DNA of 64,000 nt, from contig NC_135014.1 in assembly GCF_051020955.1 (NCBI RefSeq), positions 39,512,742 to 39,576,741 on the forward strand. Direction: 5' to 3'. Every line of letters starts with the position of its first letter. The stretch's first letter is position 1. Position numbers and translations under genes: made by a program. The notes under the pieces were generated by a model, which was not told the origin of the DNA, did not search any database, and saw only the letters and a list, made by a program, of their open reading frames with translations. Below, piece by piece: positions 11,760 through 24,830 of the stretch. The DNA comes from Megalopta genalis (Eukaryota; Arthropoda; Insecta; Hymenoptera; Halictidae).

Positions 11760-13910
11760 ATAGGTACTAGATACGTGACCGTCGAATCATGGCATGTGGC
11801 CTCCGAATTGCCTTCGAATCGTCGTAAAAAATTAGAAATAAAGTTAAGTCATCGTTTTTATTCTCGCATTACTATGTAATTCATATTCACGTTCACCAGC
11901 ATATCGGCCGCTACCTTTTTTGCCGAAAGCCCCGAGTTTCTATAAAAACGAGCCACGAGGTCCGAAGAATCGCAACTTAGGATTCTTAGATCTGCCGGTT
12001 TCAATTCCGACCTCGAAACATTTCGTGGATAAATTATTGTATCTCGTAAATGCTTGAAGCCACAAGAAAGTTTAGTAGGAGAAATTTGCACGGCTTTAAG
12101 TTTGCTACATAGTGCATGTAAGTTATTGTTATTTATTTGTGACCTTCCCGAGTTATGAAAGTTTTTAATTACAATAATTTCTTAATTTTTTGATCATTCC
12201 AACCAGTTTCGATGTTTACAAAGACTTTTCATTCATTGTCTAGTAAACTAGCCAGTATAACATCCCAAAAAAGTTCAAATCATTTGGTCCAATTGTTTAA
12301 AAGTTATTGCGTTTTAAATGGTGTCCAAATATTAACGTTACTTGCTGTGTGTGTATGTGTGTAATTTTTCTTTAGTCATGTAATTTATTCTTTACATATT
12401 ATCTCTAATAAATCAATAGAAAGATCAATCACCCTTTAGCGAAGGCAAAAAAATTGCCTGTTACTGAACTCACGACATTTGTATTGACGTTACGGCACCC
12501 TTATCAGTTTATACAGTTTCATCGATAGTGCACATACGAACGTTGTTATTCAATGTTTCTTATTCTCATTGAACTGCGCTGCTGCAACTATCCAACTCGC
12601 GTTATCAATAATAAAATTTTTCGTTTAAAAACTGAAATGGCGTTCGAGGCGAACAAAAACAACCATCTCTGGCTACACTTCGATCCTCGCGCAAACGTAA
12701 CAAAAACAATTCCCAGGAAATCTCGAATCGAAAGGTCTCCGGTGTACTGAATTCTGCTCCGACGGATTACCACCTTTTCCGTTCTATGCGAAACGCTCTG
12801 AATGGAATTCACTTTTAGAATGACACGGAACTGCCGCGCAAACTCTGATGTTTATTTCTGTCCCAATTTTACAAACGTGGATTTCGAGAAAGTGTTCAGT
12901 TATTATACGCAAGTAATACATAATCGAGAATACAGAACGGATTAAACGGGAAAATATTGCGTTTAGGGCAGGCAGCCCTGATGACCTCGGTCAAAAAATA
13001 TTGTCAAGGTTAAATTGTCAAGATCATCATCCTGAACAACATTTTCCTGTAGACGTAGACATTTTGCAGGAAACGTGATCCATACCAGTGTGAAATTCCA
13101 TTGCAATTTTACTTATCGAAATAAATTACAACACAATATTACCTCCCATTGTCAGATAGTGTTTCCTTATAATGTTGCAAGAAGAGACTACATTTGGAAA
13201 TGTTAACGAGTTTGTATCTTCAGTTTCAGGAAAGAGCGTTGAAGAAATAATGCAGTGTTTAACGAGGCGCATCATGCACCACAATTTTTCCCTTCTTCGA
13301 AAAAAAGCCACTTACCTAATGTGCGAAAACATAGCGAAGGTTTTAAAGTTTTCATAAGCGGAAAATTTCAGGTTTTAAGACTGGTTAGCGTAGCCGGTCA
13401 CCATATATTTGCAACACGTTCTACAATTTGAAAGCATTTGATGTAATTCATTCCTTTCAGTAGGTGCACGAATCAAAAGTAGGTCGTCAAAACGATTTAG
13501 CTGAGACCTTTAAGAGATTCTGGCGCTGTTGTGACGTTAAATCCTCTTTGGAAGTTTATTCACCTGAAAACTAATTGGAATAACAGAAATGCATTTTCGG
13601 TCTTCTTCGAATGCACACGTCTTCGTACATCTCCGTAAAGAGTGGATTATCTGCTATATTCTTTTTAAAATTGCTATGTAATTGCTATTCACGCGTGTTG
13701 ACCAGAATGGGTAACACTTCGAGCATTTCCTACAATGAACATAAGTTAATCAATATCTCGGTATTTTGGACCCATATTGTCTTTCAGTTTTTTACTTAGT
13801 TTTACATACTCTTTCCATTAATTTTATTCATTGCGTTTAAAAAGTTTAAGTTCTTAATATCTTGATAAAAGAAAGTAATATATAATATTATAATTACATT
13901 TACATTATAA
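11760..13910. other. No gene seen; GC-richer unique sequence
   Basis: Open frames on both strands (for example 11858-12091 minus and 12553-12812 on both strands) overlap each other and have no family resemblance. This suggests composition rather than coding. Confidence 0.5.
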
Positions 13911-13917
13911 AGAAAAA

Positions 13918-14255
13918 AATGTCTTGCAATCCGAAAATCGGAGGTTCTTGAGATCATTTGAAATAACTTTTTCTTTAGTGAAAATGCAATCCGTGGCTTT
14001 GTTTATGAGTTATTAACGAAAAACACTGACGAGGCGAGCTCGACTGGCGCAAGGCGGTCCACGAAGAAGCCCACTTCCGCTGATTGGCTCAGCCCTCTTG
14101 TGCCAGCTGATCTCGCCTCTCATTGGTCACTGTTTATCGTTAATAACTCGTAAACGAAGCCGCTTATTGCATTTTCGCTAAGGAAAAAGTTGCTTCAAAT
14201 GACCTCAGGAACATCCCATTTCCGGATTGCGAAACATTTTTGGGACATCCTGTAT
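13918..14255 (+). mobile_element. R1 palindromic element, near full length
   Basis: The two halves are inverted copies: GAGTTATTAACG with AAACACTGACGAGGCGAG on the left, and CTCGCCTCTCATTGGTCAC with GTTAATAACTCGTAAACG on the right. The right end TTTTTGGGACATCCTGTA matches the copy at 19643. The left terminus is eroded. It has no transposase and behaves like a MITE. Confidence 0.75.
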
Positions 14256-14464
14256 AGTATATTAGACTATAGTATATTAGCGGCGTATGCTCCATTCTAT
14301 ATCTAACAACTTCTGCTTGAGACATTTTTCTACAGAAGAAACAATTTTTGAATAATTTAGGTGGCAGATCTTGGTGGATCACCCTGTATATTTGGACAAT
14401 AATAAAATAAAGATTTTAGTATGCGAACATAGCATAAAGAGAATTCTATTCGAACTTAAATTGT

Positions 14465-15040
14465 TCACCCGCAAGTTATTTCGTAGTTATATCGACGTGA
14501 ATAGCGTGCCGGAAATTTTTCATGGCATTCATGAACAGATATGAACAATGCCACGGAATACGAAAACGTATAATTACGAAACTTTATTATCTCTGCAATC
14601 GATACCGTAGATGTTAAGCAGTCATAACACGCGCGGATTCTGCTACATGCGTCCAGATTTCTGCAAACCGCGTAATTCAATTTCCTTTCAAGTGTTCAAC
14701 TGTATTTACTGCGTAACAGTTTCAATCGCAGTGGCTATTCGGAATCCCGTTCGGTTCACTGAGAGAAGTCGCTGGGAACCTGTAAACAATCTTCTTAACG
14801 TATTCCCACGGGAAGGAATCAAGCTGGTCTGGTTGATTTCTACGGGCTTTGAGAGAATGCTTCACGGATTCGATCAACATCTTCCTGCGGAGTGCTCCCT
14901 GTCCTTATTGTTCCTTTTTATTATCAGCGCAAGACACTGCAGTTCACGACAAGTTAATTTAACGAGACCACACCAGCGTCTTCATTGTTTCAGACAGAAT
15001 TATTCGCCAAGATTCCGAATTTCATTTCTATGTTGATCTA
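14465..15040. other. GC-richer unique patch with a 141-codon open frame
   Basis: The longest ATG-initiated frame of the window (14611-15036, + strand) lies here. Its peptide is hydrophobic/basic mixed and unrecognised, no intron signals frame it, and a minus-strand frame overlaps it. I do not call it a gene; conservation would decide. Confidence 0.2.
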
Positions 15041-16014
15041 CCGGCTGAATCGCGTGAAGTACCTACTGAAATTTTGTGCAACAATTTTCTTCGTTATTCT
15101 AGAGTGTGTAATCAGTTCGTTTGTGTTTCTCGAGAACCAGTCATTTTATTTTAAATTTATGTGATTTGCATCTGTGGACCTTCGGATAAAATAAGAATTG
15201 TCTAGACCTGTTGAAAAAAAACAAGAATCAAAGGAACATTTCTTTCTTGATATAATCGTTCTTATATCTAAGATAATGAATAATGCCAAGTCACAATTCT
15301 TGCAGTGCTTATCATTGTCATTGTACTTGTCCTAGAATTATAGATGTCGACTTAAATTATCGTATTGAGAACTAATTGCAAAATGATAGTTAAAGGAAAT
15401 CTATGATTAAGTGAAGTTCATTCACTGCCTCTCATGGTTACATAACAATAATGTTGCTGCTACGGCTTTGCAATAAGTTTTTCGTGTTGATTTAGTAAAA
15501 ACACTTTAAATTACGCAATTCGATGGACGAATTAATTTGGTTTTAATATTATTCCACTGCGAAGAAGAACAAAAAATGCTTGAAATAAATTGTAATTCCG
15601 ATTTAATTATAATGATCTAATATATATAGAAGCTATCCGCCCGGAAAAAAAGGATAAGGCGCCCATCAATTTGAAATCGTTGAAAGAAGCTCCATTTATC
15701 TTCGTAATAGTCGGTCTTATCCCATTTAATTAGAGAAGAATTAGTTTTGGAACTAAATTTTGCAAGGATCTACGAAATACAATATATTTAAAATAGTATT
15801 CACTATGGTTACTCTGTGAATTCTTAGTTCATTAAACTAATTCTTACGATTTTGAGAGACGTCTATGGGTTTTTGGCTTGGCTGTGACGATGTTGGCTCA
15901 CATCACTGAACACTATTTAAAATCACAGCTTCATAATGACAAGATTATGTTTAAAATTCAAATAATTCGAATTACAGCCATAACCTGACGTGGCTACACC
16001 GTATTTTCATTTAT

Positions 16015-16040
16015 TCTCTCTCTCTCTCTCTCTCTCTCTC
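16015..16040. repeat. TC microsatellite
   Basis: Thirteen TC units. Confidence 0.95.
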
Positions 16041-16176
16041 AAACATTGGAAAAGGTTCAAAAAGGTATGCGCCATCATTTTTCGTCAAGGAATTCGACAA
16101 CTGCTGGAAAGATGGACCAAAGTCATCAAAAATAATGGAGACTATTACGAAGAATAACAGGTGCATGATTACTACG

Positions 16177-16471
16177 CTGCAGATATTTATGCAAAATAAA
16201 AATCGTCTAAGTTAATTGCAAGAAATGTCAGCCAGATGAAAAAGTCTTTCCTCTCTTAACAATTGTATTCGTTGAAAATAATGTAACAATATGAGTTCTT
16301 ATAATGTTTTCATAACTTCGTATTTGATCTAATTATTTTTATCATAAATGCATAAAATAATAAATAATAAATTTGTTTTAAAAAGGCACCGATTTGATTT
16401 ATGCACCTAGTATATACGGTTTGTTACAATTTAAAAGTCTCCACGTGCCACAAATGCATAAAGATCCGCAG
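16177..16471 (-). mobile_element. R3 MITE, longer variant (about 295 bp)
   Basis: It is bounded by CTGCAGATATTTATGCAAAA and AATGCATAAAGATCCGCAG, the same termini as the 2801 copy, and shares AAATAAAAATCGTCTAAG near the left end. The right part holds extra AT-rich sequence with a second internal ATGCATAAAATAAT. Confidence 0.65.
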
Positions 16472-18305
16472 TCTCCCTAGAATAAATAATCGTGAAAGAA
16501 ATACTGAGCAAAAGGGAAACTATAACTCATTTTCAGCGTCGTTATGAAACAAAGCTGGAAAATGCAGATGCAAGAAATAACAGGATCGTTGCATATGAAA
16601 CTTGTTACTATTGATTTCATTATTTATACGAGATTATGAGCTTATTCTCTCGCAGCATCGTGCATACGCATGTATAATTTTCATAATGAGCGCTTTACGG
16701 AAATCAACCACATTTTATGTAATTTCAATTTCCATTGTACTGTGAAAGCAATCTGTAATAGTTTTCTATTTATGCATCCTCGTTGCTACTAGAATTGTTA
16801 CCAACTGTGTAACAAATTGTATTTAAACAAAATCATTTTCTAAGACAATTCGATGGCGTGGAACAGGCGAAAGTAAGTAACTAACGATAGTTATCGTGCA
16901 AGGATTTTCCATTTTTCATGTATCAATGATTCTGCTAAAGTATTGTTTCAAATGAACAGAATAAAAAACATGCTAACGATAAAATTCTCTGCTGTGGGTA
17001 ATAGAACCTAAATGCTATAGTCTCTATGTGATAGAGCCAATTCCATTTCAAGGTTGACGCAATCTTTGTTGTACAGGGGTGAATCCATCTATACAAAAAT
17101 CGCTATAGCTATATGGCAGTCCCTTTTCACGATTCAACTTTGCCTCGATAGAGTTACCCGAGTGCAATAAAGAATTTAGGTAATTCTTCTAGCAGATGAA
17201 ACTTGCTATTTCAATGAAAGATTTGGAACGCTGATGAAGGTAAATCAACCGAGTAACTCGATTTAACCCACCCCGGTCATAGGATCAGGTAAAATAAGTG
17301 GGGCTATTTAAATATCTTCCGTTACATTGGTTTCGTGAAAATGAAACCTCCTAAAGTTGATCATTAATACAGACGTATATTTTTACGATTATGTATATCT
17401 GTATTGTTAACATCAATAATAAATTGATTAACAAAAGAATGCTTGTTTCTAAACACTTGCTTCTATCAGATCTTGTTAAATGCAATAACTGACAAACTAA
17501 TGTTATTAGCCTTATTAAATGTTTTACTAGATTAAATATTATTAATAGACGAATGAAGTTTTAACCAAATTAAATAGTATTTACAGTTGATTCGTCAAAG
17601 ATACAATTCACATCTATTCATACAATTTAACACAATTATAAATAATATTTTTCATTCTATCGAGCTCGGAACAATTTTTTCATTGTAAGATTGATTCATT
17701 AGTTTTTCTGTAATTTTAGTTACATCTTTTTAACGAATTGGTTCTTCAGAAAAAAGTATTTAGCACATTGAGTATATTTTTGACTACTTTTCAAAATTCA
17801 TTTTTATCGCACGGTATTCGAACGAACTGAATTTTAAAATTAATTTCAATTTTCTAGTTTCAGTTTCAGAAAGCACATTACTTAGATTTTGTTGGAACTT
17901 TTGAGATTAATTTTCGGCTTTAGACCTGTGTTTTCGACACTTCACGTATTAATGTGAGGTTATTTTTTATTAATAGTTGTTATCACTGAATAATCTAATG
18001 ACATATGAGAAGTGAGAGCTAATTTGAAATTTATATGCGTCAAAATATTATGTGGAAATATTGTGTGCGTAAATTTGAGATATTGTTTAATTAATAGTAT
18101 AAGTCGCAATTTAATCAAATATTATATCAGTATTTAAGAATTTATTTCGTATTCTCATATGTTTCTATTAAGAATGCTCTTGGGATTTCATACTATGAGA
18201 ACATATAAGGAAAAAAATAGCTTTGAACTTATCGCGTCCATATACATACAATATCCAATATTTTGTATTTGCATACATTTCCTTTCCTCGTTTGTTGATT
18301 AACAG

Positions 18306-18527
18306 AAATCCAGCGATGCGCTGCTTAGCGCAAAAACGAAAAATCCATGAATCTGAACGCGTGAAACAACGCGGAAAAGGTCACTCAAGCCTGTACATAG
18401 AAAAACCAATGTTCCCAATAATGACTTTCTCGAGTAAGAAATGTCTTGCGAACAACGTGAAGGCAGTTAGCTCACAGAAACCACGGAAAACTGAGGTGCC
18501 AACAGTACCAACTGACCTGTCCTTGCG
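18306..18527 (+). other. Candidate unidentified exon (222 nt, open throughout)
   Basis: The block is preceded by a strong pyrimidine tract ending in TTGATTAACAG and followed by GTAAGA after GCG, so both ends look like good splice sites. It is 222 nt, a multiple of three, and is open in one frame across its whole length, entered and left in phase 2. The peptide is Lys/Arg/Ser-rich (for example KRKIHESERVKQRGKG) and is not recognised. Base composition is clearly richer in G+C than the flanks. It could be an alternative exon, part of a non-coding transcript, or a chance pairing of sites. Confidence 0.25.
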
Positions 18528-18882
18528 GTAAGAAATGTGGTCGGATCATTTGTACGTTATTAGTCGTTATTATACAATCTATTTCCGTTTCGTTTTCACA
18601 ATAGTCAACCGCCAGTGGTTACGCGCAGAATTTATGGCATCGCAATGGATTAATTCGGGACCCGCACAATTAATCAATTGCAACGTCGTTTTAAATTCAA
18701 ATCTTTTACCAGTCAGAGTGGGCTTTGGGACTGCCAGTCCGTAAAATGAAAAGGACTCGAGTGTAACGGTACAATGCATATAAACAAATAAAGTGGGAAA
18801 GTTAATCGCTGAATGAAAAAGGAAATGAAACATTTTATGATAGCGAATATGAATGACGAATTAACTCCGGCAGAACAACGAG

Positions 18883-18928
18883 CAATTACAAAGAACAATT
18901 ACAAAGAACAATTACGAAGAACAATTGC
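18883..18928. repeat. 13-bp tandem repeat, 3.5 units
   Basis: CAATTACAAAGAA repeats three times with one substitution and ends CAATTGCC. Confidence 0.9.
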
Positions 18929-19517
18929 CACTGCGAATCTGTTCGCGATTTTCTATTAGGCGCATTGGATATAATTGTGTAACAATCAGTTTATGATGGC
19001 ATGTGCAACACATTTCATCTTTATTTAACTTTATAAATCGTTTTCAATGAACACTTTCCAGTTTTAATAATCTTTGAGCTCTGCTTTTCAACGTTCTATT
19101 ATTCTCGAACAACAGAAATTATGGAATTTTGAGAGATATGTTGAACTCATTGTCAGATATTCTATTGTTAGCATAAATGAATTTTTCATGGTAACGTTCA
19201 CTTTATTATACAATGCCTCTAATTATATCTTAAATCTCAGTTGTCGGATTTCTACGAATCCTGCCAAGAGCAATTCTTCGAATTAAAGTGTACATCAGCA
19301 AATAAAGAATTTGAAATAAGGACATATTAAAGAATCTGCAAGTTGTAAGGAATAAAATAGTAGAAAATGAAACGACTATAACTCAACAGATGTCAAACAC
19401 TGTCTGAAAGAACAATCGAAACTTGAATGAAAAGATAACACGCTATACTGACACCTTGCCTTCTATTTTCATTCGCTCAGATGAAATATGATTTAAAAGT
19501 TTGAGAGGGTCTTATTT

Positions 19518-19559
19518 GATAATATCTGATAATATCTGATAATATCTGATAATATCTGA
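19518..19559. repeat. 10-bp tandem repeat TAATATCTGA, 4 units
   Basis: GATAATATCT repeats four times perfectly. The array is flanked on both sides by TTAAAAGTTTGA, as if the flank were duplicated with it. Confidence 0.9.
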
Positions 19560-19642
19560 CTTAAAAGTTTGACGAAATTAACGTCGGCCCCATTATGATC
19601 ATCCAGCAGAGAACGTAAAAGGGTCAATCACATTAACACCTC

Positions 19643-20022
19643 TACAGGGTGTCCCAAATAAGTCTCGCAATTCGGAAATGGAAGGTTCCTGGAATCATTT
19701 GAAGTAACTTTTTCCTTAGGGAAAATGAAATTCGCGGCTTTGTTTAGGAAAAACAATGTCTTTAACGAAAAACAGTGACCAATGAGAGGCGAGAGCAGCT
19801 GGCGCGAGGCGGGCGTGCCAATGAGCGGAACTGGGCTTCGTGCGCTCGTTGTCTGGGCCGCTTCGCGCCAGCTGAGTTCGCCTCTCATTGGTCATTGTTT
19901 TTTTTGTTAATAACTCGTAAACAAAGCTGTGGATTGCATTTTTGCTAAGGAGAAAGTTGCTTCGAATCACCTCAGGAATCCCCCATTTCCATATTACGAG
20001 ACATTTTTGGGACATCCTGTAT
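19643..20022 (+). mobile_element. R1 palindromic element, full length (about 380 bp)
   Basis: Termini are TACAGGGTGTCCCAAA on the left and TTTTTGGGACATCCTGTA on the right, with TA at each flank. This suggests a TA target duplication and hence a Tc1/mariner-type MITE. Inside, ACCAATGAGAGGCGAG and CTCGCCTCTCATTGGTC form a long inner stem, and the GC content is far above the surroundings. Two overlapping minus-strand open frames here are by-products of that composition. Confidence 0.8.
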
Positions 20023-23000
20023 ATTATGAGGAGTCAGATACCTAACATTTAAAGGTGAAATGTTTACGTTGCGTTTTATGCTATGAAGAAATGTTTTCTT
20101 TTTTTTTCTGAGGGGTAATTATTAAAATGATGAATACTTTCTTCTAAACTTTCACTACGACGTTATAGCTAATAAAAGGACAATGTACTATACGTTGTTA
20201 TTTAAATGACCTTTCGAGATGTTACCGAGGGAATGGAATGCTTACTTATTTTATATTAAAAGCATTCAAAATAACTGATTTGTCTCATCTTACAAAAGTT
20301 GTAAGATTGCATTTATTTAGATTTTCTGCAATTTTTATTAGGACATATTCATACAATATTCGAATAATTCGGAGAATTTTCAACATTTCTGAAATAGAAA
20401 ATTGGAAACTGTCATTTGATCGACGCTAATATGTGTTAAATGTACCAAAGTAGAGTATCTAAGAAGGTCTTGAAAGTGGCGAATATTAGTATTAAACTAT
20501 CTTTGTAATATGCTGCATGATGGAGATTGAAATTGTTTAATATCTCAGTGACCATTTTCTTACATATTTCAATAATACAATAACCTATTTTGAAGGTCAT
20601 TTAATGACAACATTTTATATACATGGTTTGGTTGCAACAAACAAGAATTAAATAAAAATTTAGCTTCGTTCTTAACATTTTCAATAAGTTAAAAATTTTG
20701 TCATAAATACATCAATTTTACAATCTAGTAATCCAATATGTCTTATTTAAAAACACGTAGATGACATTGAAATTTCGGAAATTATTATCTAGGAAAAAAT
20801 CTTCTTAATAATTACTTTTCTCAAGCACAATCTGGCGATGAGTCTTTTAGAAATCAAGATTATTTAACAAATAAACTTATTCGTTGAGAACGTATATACG
20901 TGACCGCTCTTTTAAATAGCAAGTTTTGTTTTATAGAAGCCCCTTCGAACTCTATTTTTCCATGTCATGAATACTTTCGGTCGGTTTGCTGCGTGAACTA
21001 CCAAACAATTTTGCTTGAAATTTATGTCATTAATCTTTGAGAAGAAACGGCCAAGTGTGCAACGGGCACTGCTCTGCTTTCTAAAGTGTCCATCATTGTA
21101 ATACAATGCTATGAACAAGTTTACAGCGAGAATTATGGCAATTTGTCCGTTCACTTGTCTTACCTAGAGCACGATGCGGTCAGAGAAGATTCTTGTAGGA
21201 GTTGAAGGAATGGAACAGTTACAGAATTGGTTTAATTTATCATTAAAGACCTGCAAACGTTACTAATTTGCTTTATTAGCGGCCATCAACCATATGTTTA
21301 TAACATACATTTATTACCAAATTATTCGTGAATCATATTTTGAGATTAGATTAAGCAGTATGAAAATGGATCTTATGAAAGACTGGAGCAATTAATAAAA
21401 TTGGAAAGAAATGATTAGTGTCGTAACTTGAAATATCTTCCAAAAACGCCTGAAATATTCACTAGACTATGGCGGTGTAATAAATCAATCAAGCTTTCCA
21501 TTTTACATGAAAACGTTGACATATTGATTAAAAGTTTATCATTGTAGCTCTTGCTCATAATAGTATTATAAAGGATCTTTGTGCATCTACTTTGTAAATT
21601 ATCTAACGAATAATTTTGTGTAAAATTCATCAGAATAAAATACAACAAATATACCATCAAAATAAAATACAATTGTCTCACTAATGTCAAAAAACATAAT
21701 TGTGAGTGAACATTATTTAGCAACACTTGTAATGAGATTCAAATGTCTATTTCTATTCATGGTACAAAACATAATCAGGTAAAGTGTGCTTGAAGGAAAC
21801 TAAAGCACAACTAAAGCACTTGTTCTAAAAACTTCAATTTACCCATTTTTAAGCGTTCCTTTAAAAATGATCCCCGTCTTATTATTTTAAGCCTTATCTG
21901 ACTCATTTTCTTAGCTTAATTGAATGTTTACATTTACAGCGTCGTGCAGAATATACTACTTTTCCAAAAAGTCTGTTAAATTAACGAAACATGCGAATGA
22001 GAGGATTCAGAATACATGTACGTGTATAGCTATTTGCTTTTTGATCATCTGTGATATTTAAAAAGTATTGCCAATTTAAAATCTCTGTGATCTGTGGCAA
22101 ACTGCCAATACCAATGTGCACAGGTCTGCTTAATAGGAGCGCCGATGGCGTCCTATGCAAAACGTTGGTGCTTTTTAGGCATCTTTTCGATTTTCACGGA
22201 ATAATATTGCGTTTTCAGAAACTATTTAAAACGAATCTAATCAATACATGAATGGCTCAAAAGCCAATCAGTGCAAATCTTAAAATTGAAATAAATAAAA
22301 ATTTTGCAAATAACCTGTAAAAAAAATAACAATGCGCTAATAATGTAAAGAATAATTGCTTTGGATATGGAATGTACATTAAACTGGTAATGTGTTACCT
22401 ATATTCTGTGTGGAAGGTAGAACATTAAAAATAAGATAAGCAGATTTAGTTAGAACCAACAAAAGTTATTAAACTATTTCTGAATATATAAGTATCCTTA
22501 TTAAACAACAAAAAGAAAATAAATTTAGGTAAACCGACTGTAAAAGTACTGTTAAATCTAAAGGTAAACTGTAGCGATATTACAAAAAGCCATAATAATT
22601 TATAGCTTTTAAATTTTAACTACAATGCTCAAGAAAATGAAAGAGAAATATGGTGAAACTGCTGGCATTCTCTGTGCACCAGCACCATATTGTTCATCTG
22701 ACATCGCACACTCCTGCTTTGAAGAAATATGAATCCGTGATATGACTTTGTTTCCGAACCAATTTGATCCAGGATAGAAGCGCAGTCGTTAGTATCTCGT
22801 CGTCATTCGACGTCGACGAGCAACGGATAATAATCGTACCGCACGCAATGCAAATTGGTGGATATCAGCGGGACGATTGTAAAGTGTTTGTGTGTGATGA
22901 TACATGCGGACACGCGAGGAGGCTATGCGGTGATACTGATACTAACTGTGAATTCATGAATTGGATAGTCGCTGTGTACGTATTTGTGAACGTGGTTGAC

Positions 23001-24572
23001 TTTTGAAGTCAAACATATGTGTTCCAAGCACATAGAACGGATATTAACCCAGCGAAGGCAGCTTATTCGGACATCTAAATATCACTGTCTGATTGTTCCG
23101 GCTTCTGCCACACCAATGCATATGAAACTCCCAGAGATAATCAGAACAGTCTATTTATCGAATGCTAGAATTGGCGCAGGATAATTAAGTATATTTAATG
23201 TAATATAATGGAAAAGATCAATATTACATATTAAATCAATATACATATTATCAATATTACATTATTTCATACAATTAACAATAACGAAAACGACGTATGG
23301 TATGAGCAACAATTTACAAACAACGATTCGATACATCAATTACATAATAGCATACATTGATTATTCGATTACATGATACCATAGCCCACCTAATGTCAAA
23401 ATCAAACCGTGAATCAAGTAACGTATGTTACATTTTTGTATAAAATAGTAAATTAAGAAAATACAAAATTAAGTTATTAAATAATAAATTATAAGACCCT
23501 AACAAAACTTGATTCACTTAATCGTAAAAAGATAATAATGTAATTTAATAGTGGCTGTTAATGGCTCCAAAGCTGATGTGAAAGTAAATAAATAATTTAG
23601 AAAAAAAAATATTATAATAATATATATATAATATAAGTAATAATAAAAATTAATTTTAGCTACTCGACGACAACAAAAACAATTTCGAGTCGAATTACGT
23701 CTCGAATTAAGTCTCTGAACTATTGTGATAAATTGTTTTCGAGTTCGGAAGGTCAACACACCAAGTTGTGCTAAGCTCAACACGTTCCCACCGTAAAGGG
23801 TTAAGCCAGGAATAAACTAATTTGAGGTCCACGTTGTCTTTCACGTATGTGACTAAAATTAACACTTCAAAAGTAAACACCTTTAAAAAAATAGTGGTTC
23901 CGGTGGGAAATCCAATAATACCAACAGTCACTATTTTCCAAAAACAATTGAAACGACTTCAATTAAGTCTTGATTGTTTTCACTCGAAAATTTCAAACGT
24001 CCACCATCATTGTCTATTTTACTAACGCCGTTGTTGATATAAGTATTATCGATATTTTTGCTGTACTTTTCAATATTTTCTTGCACTATGTTTCTCATGT
24101 AATTGCTATTGCTACGGATTATTCTGTAAAGTCTAAAAGATATGAGAATTATTTAACACAATCAATTGATAAATTATTCATCAAGATTACTTATCAAGTG
24201 TCTTAGAAAATATCTCAACCAAAATGAAACAAATGACAAAGTAAATTATTTAATTACTGTTTAGTGATTATGACATTTTTCGGACGTCATTGTGTTTCTT
24301 AATGTTTTCTTATAAGTACATCCAAGTTACTAGAAGACTTACTAATATTGTAGACTTGAAATCGTAAAGCGTGACTTGGTGATAATAAAGGTTAATAAAT
24401 AAAATAAGACATTGCTTATTGTATAATTGATAAAAATTACATCAGTTCTATCAGATCTTCCTATATCAAGTTGAACAAGTCTGTAGATACCACATTTATC
24501 AGTAAATATTGTACATGTATAATGAAAGATGTCGAAATAATTCAAACAGTACAACTTAGGACAACAATACAC
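20023..24572. other. No gene seen apart from the weak block at 22773
   Basis: AT-rich, with short frames only. The minus-strand frame over 23514-23783 spans an AT-only tract and is not credible. Confidence 0.55.
22773..22975 (+). other. Candidate Cys-rich open block, unidentified
   Basis: This GC-richer patch has an open frame encoding five cysteines close together (C-KVFV-C-DDT-C-GHARRL-C-GDTDTN-C) after an AG at the end of TTTGATCCAG. It runs to a possible donor in TGTGTACGTATTT. The cysteine spacing resembles no domain I can name. No signal peptide is encoded in the block itself. Chance is the default explanation. Confidence 0.12.
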
Positions 24573-24830
24573 GTTTGTCGATTAGGTCAAACAAGTGTAA
24601 GCAGGCTCAAACAAGTGCAAGAAAACTAAACGGAGTGCATACAAGCTCAGGAAAATGCAAACAACTTCAAACAAGTGCCAACAAGCTCAAAGTTTTTTAA
24701 GCAAGATCAAACAAGTGCCAACAAGCATAAAATTTGTTAAGCAAGCTTAAATAAGTGCCAACAAGCTTAAACAAGTGTAAACAAGTTCAAATAAGCTCAT
24801 GCAAATTCAGACAAGTGCAGGCACGGTTCT
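24573..24830. repeat. Degenerate CAAACAAGTGC/CAAACAAGCTC array
   Basis: This is a run of roughly 11-bp units built on CAAACAAGTGC alternating with CAAACAAGCTC, interrupted by spacers. A higher-order block of about 50 bp (AGTGCCAACAAGC with AAATTTGTTAAGCAAG) is also repeated. All on one strand, it is strongly purine-biased: A-rich with almost no T in places. Confidence 0.85.

Noticed and set aside
13945..13970. TGAGATCATTTGAAA resembles the bantam miRNA 5' region
   Set aside because: It is part of the R1 repeat; other copies differ at the seed and no precursor hairpin of the right kind surrounds it.
19628..20015. Two overlapping minus-strand frames
   Set aside because: They lie entirely within the R1 repeat element; GC-rich palindromes yield chance frames.
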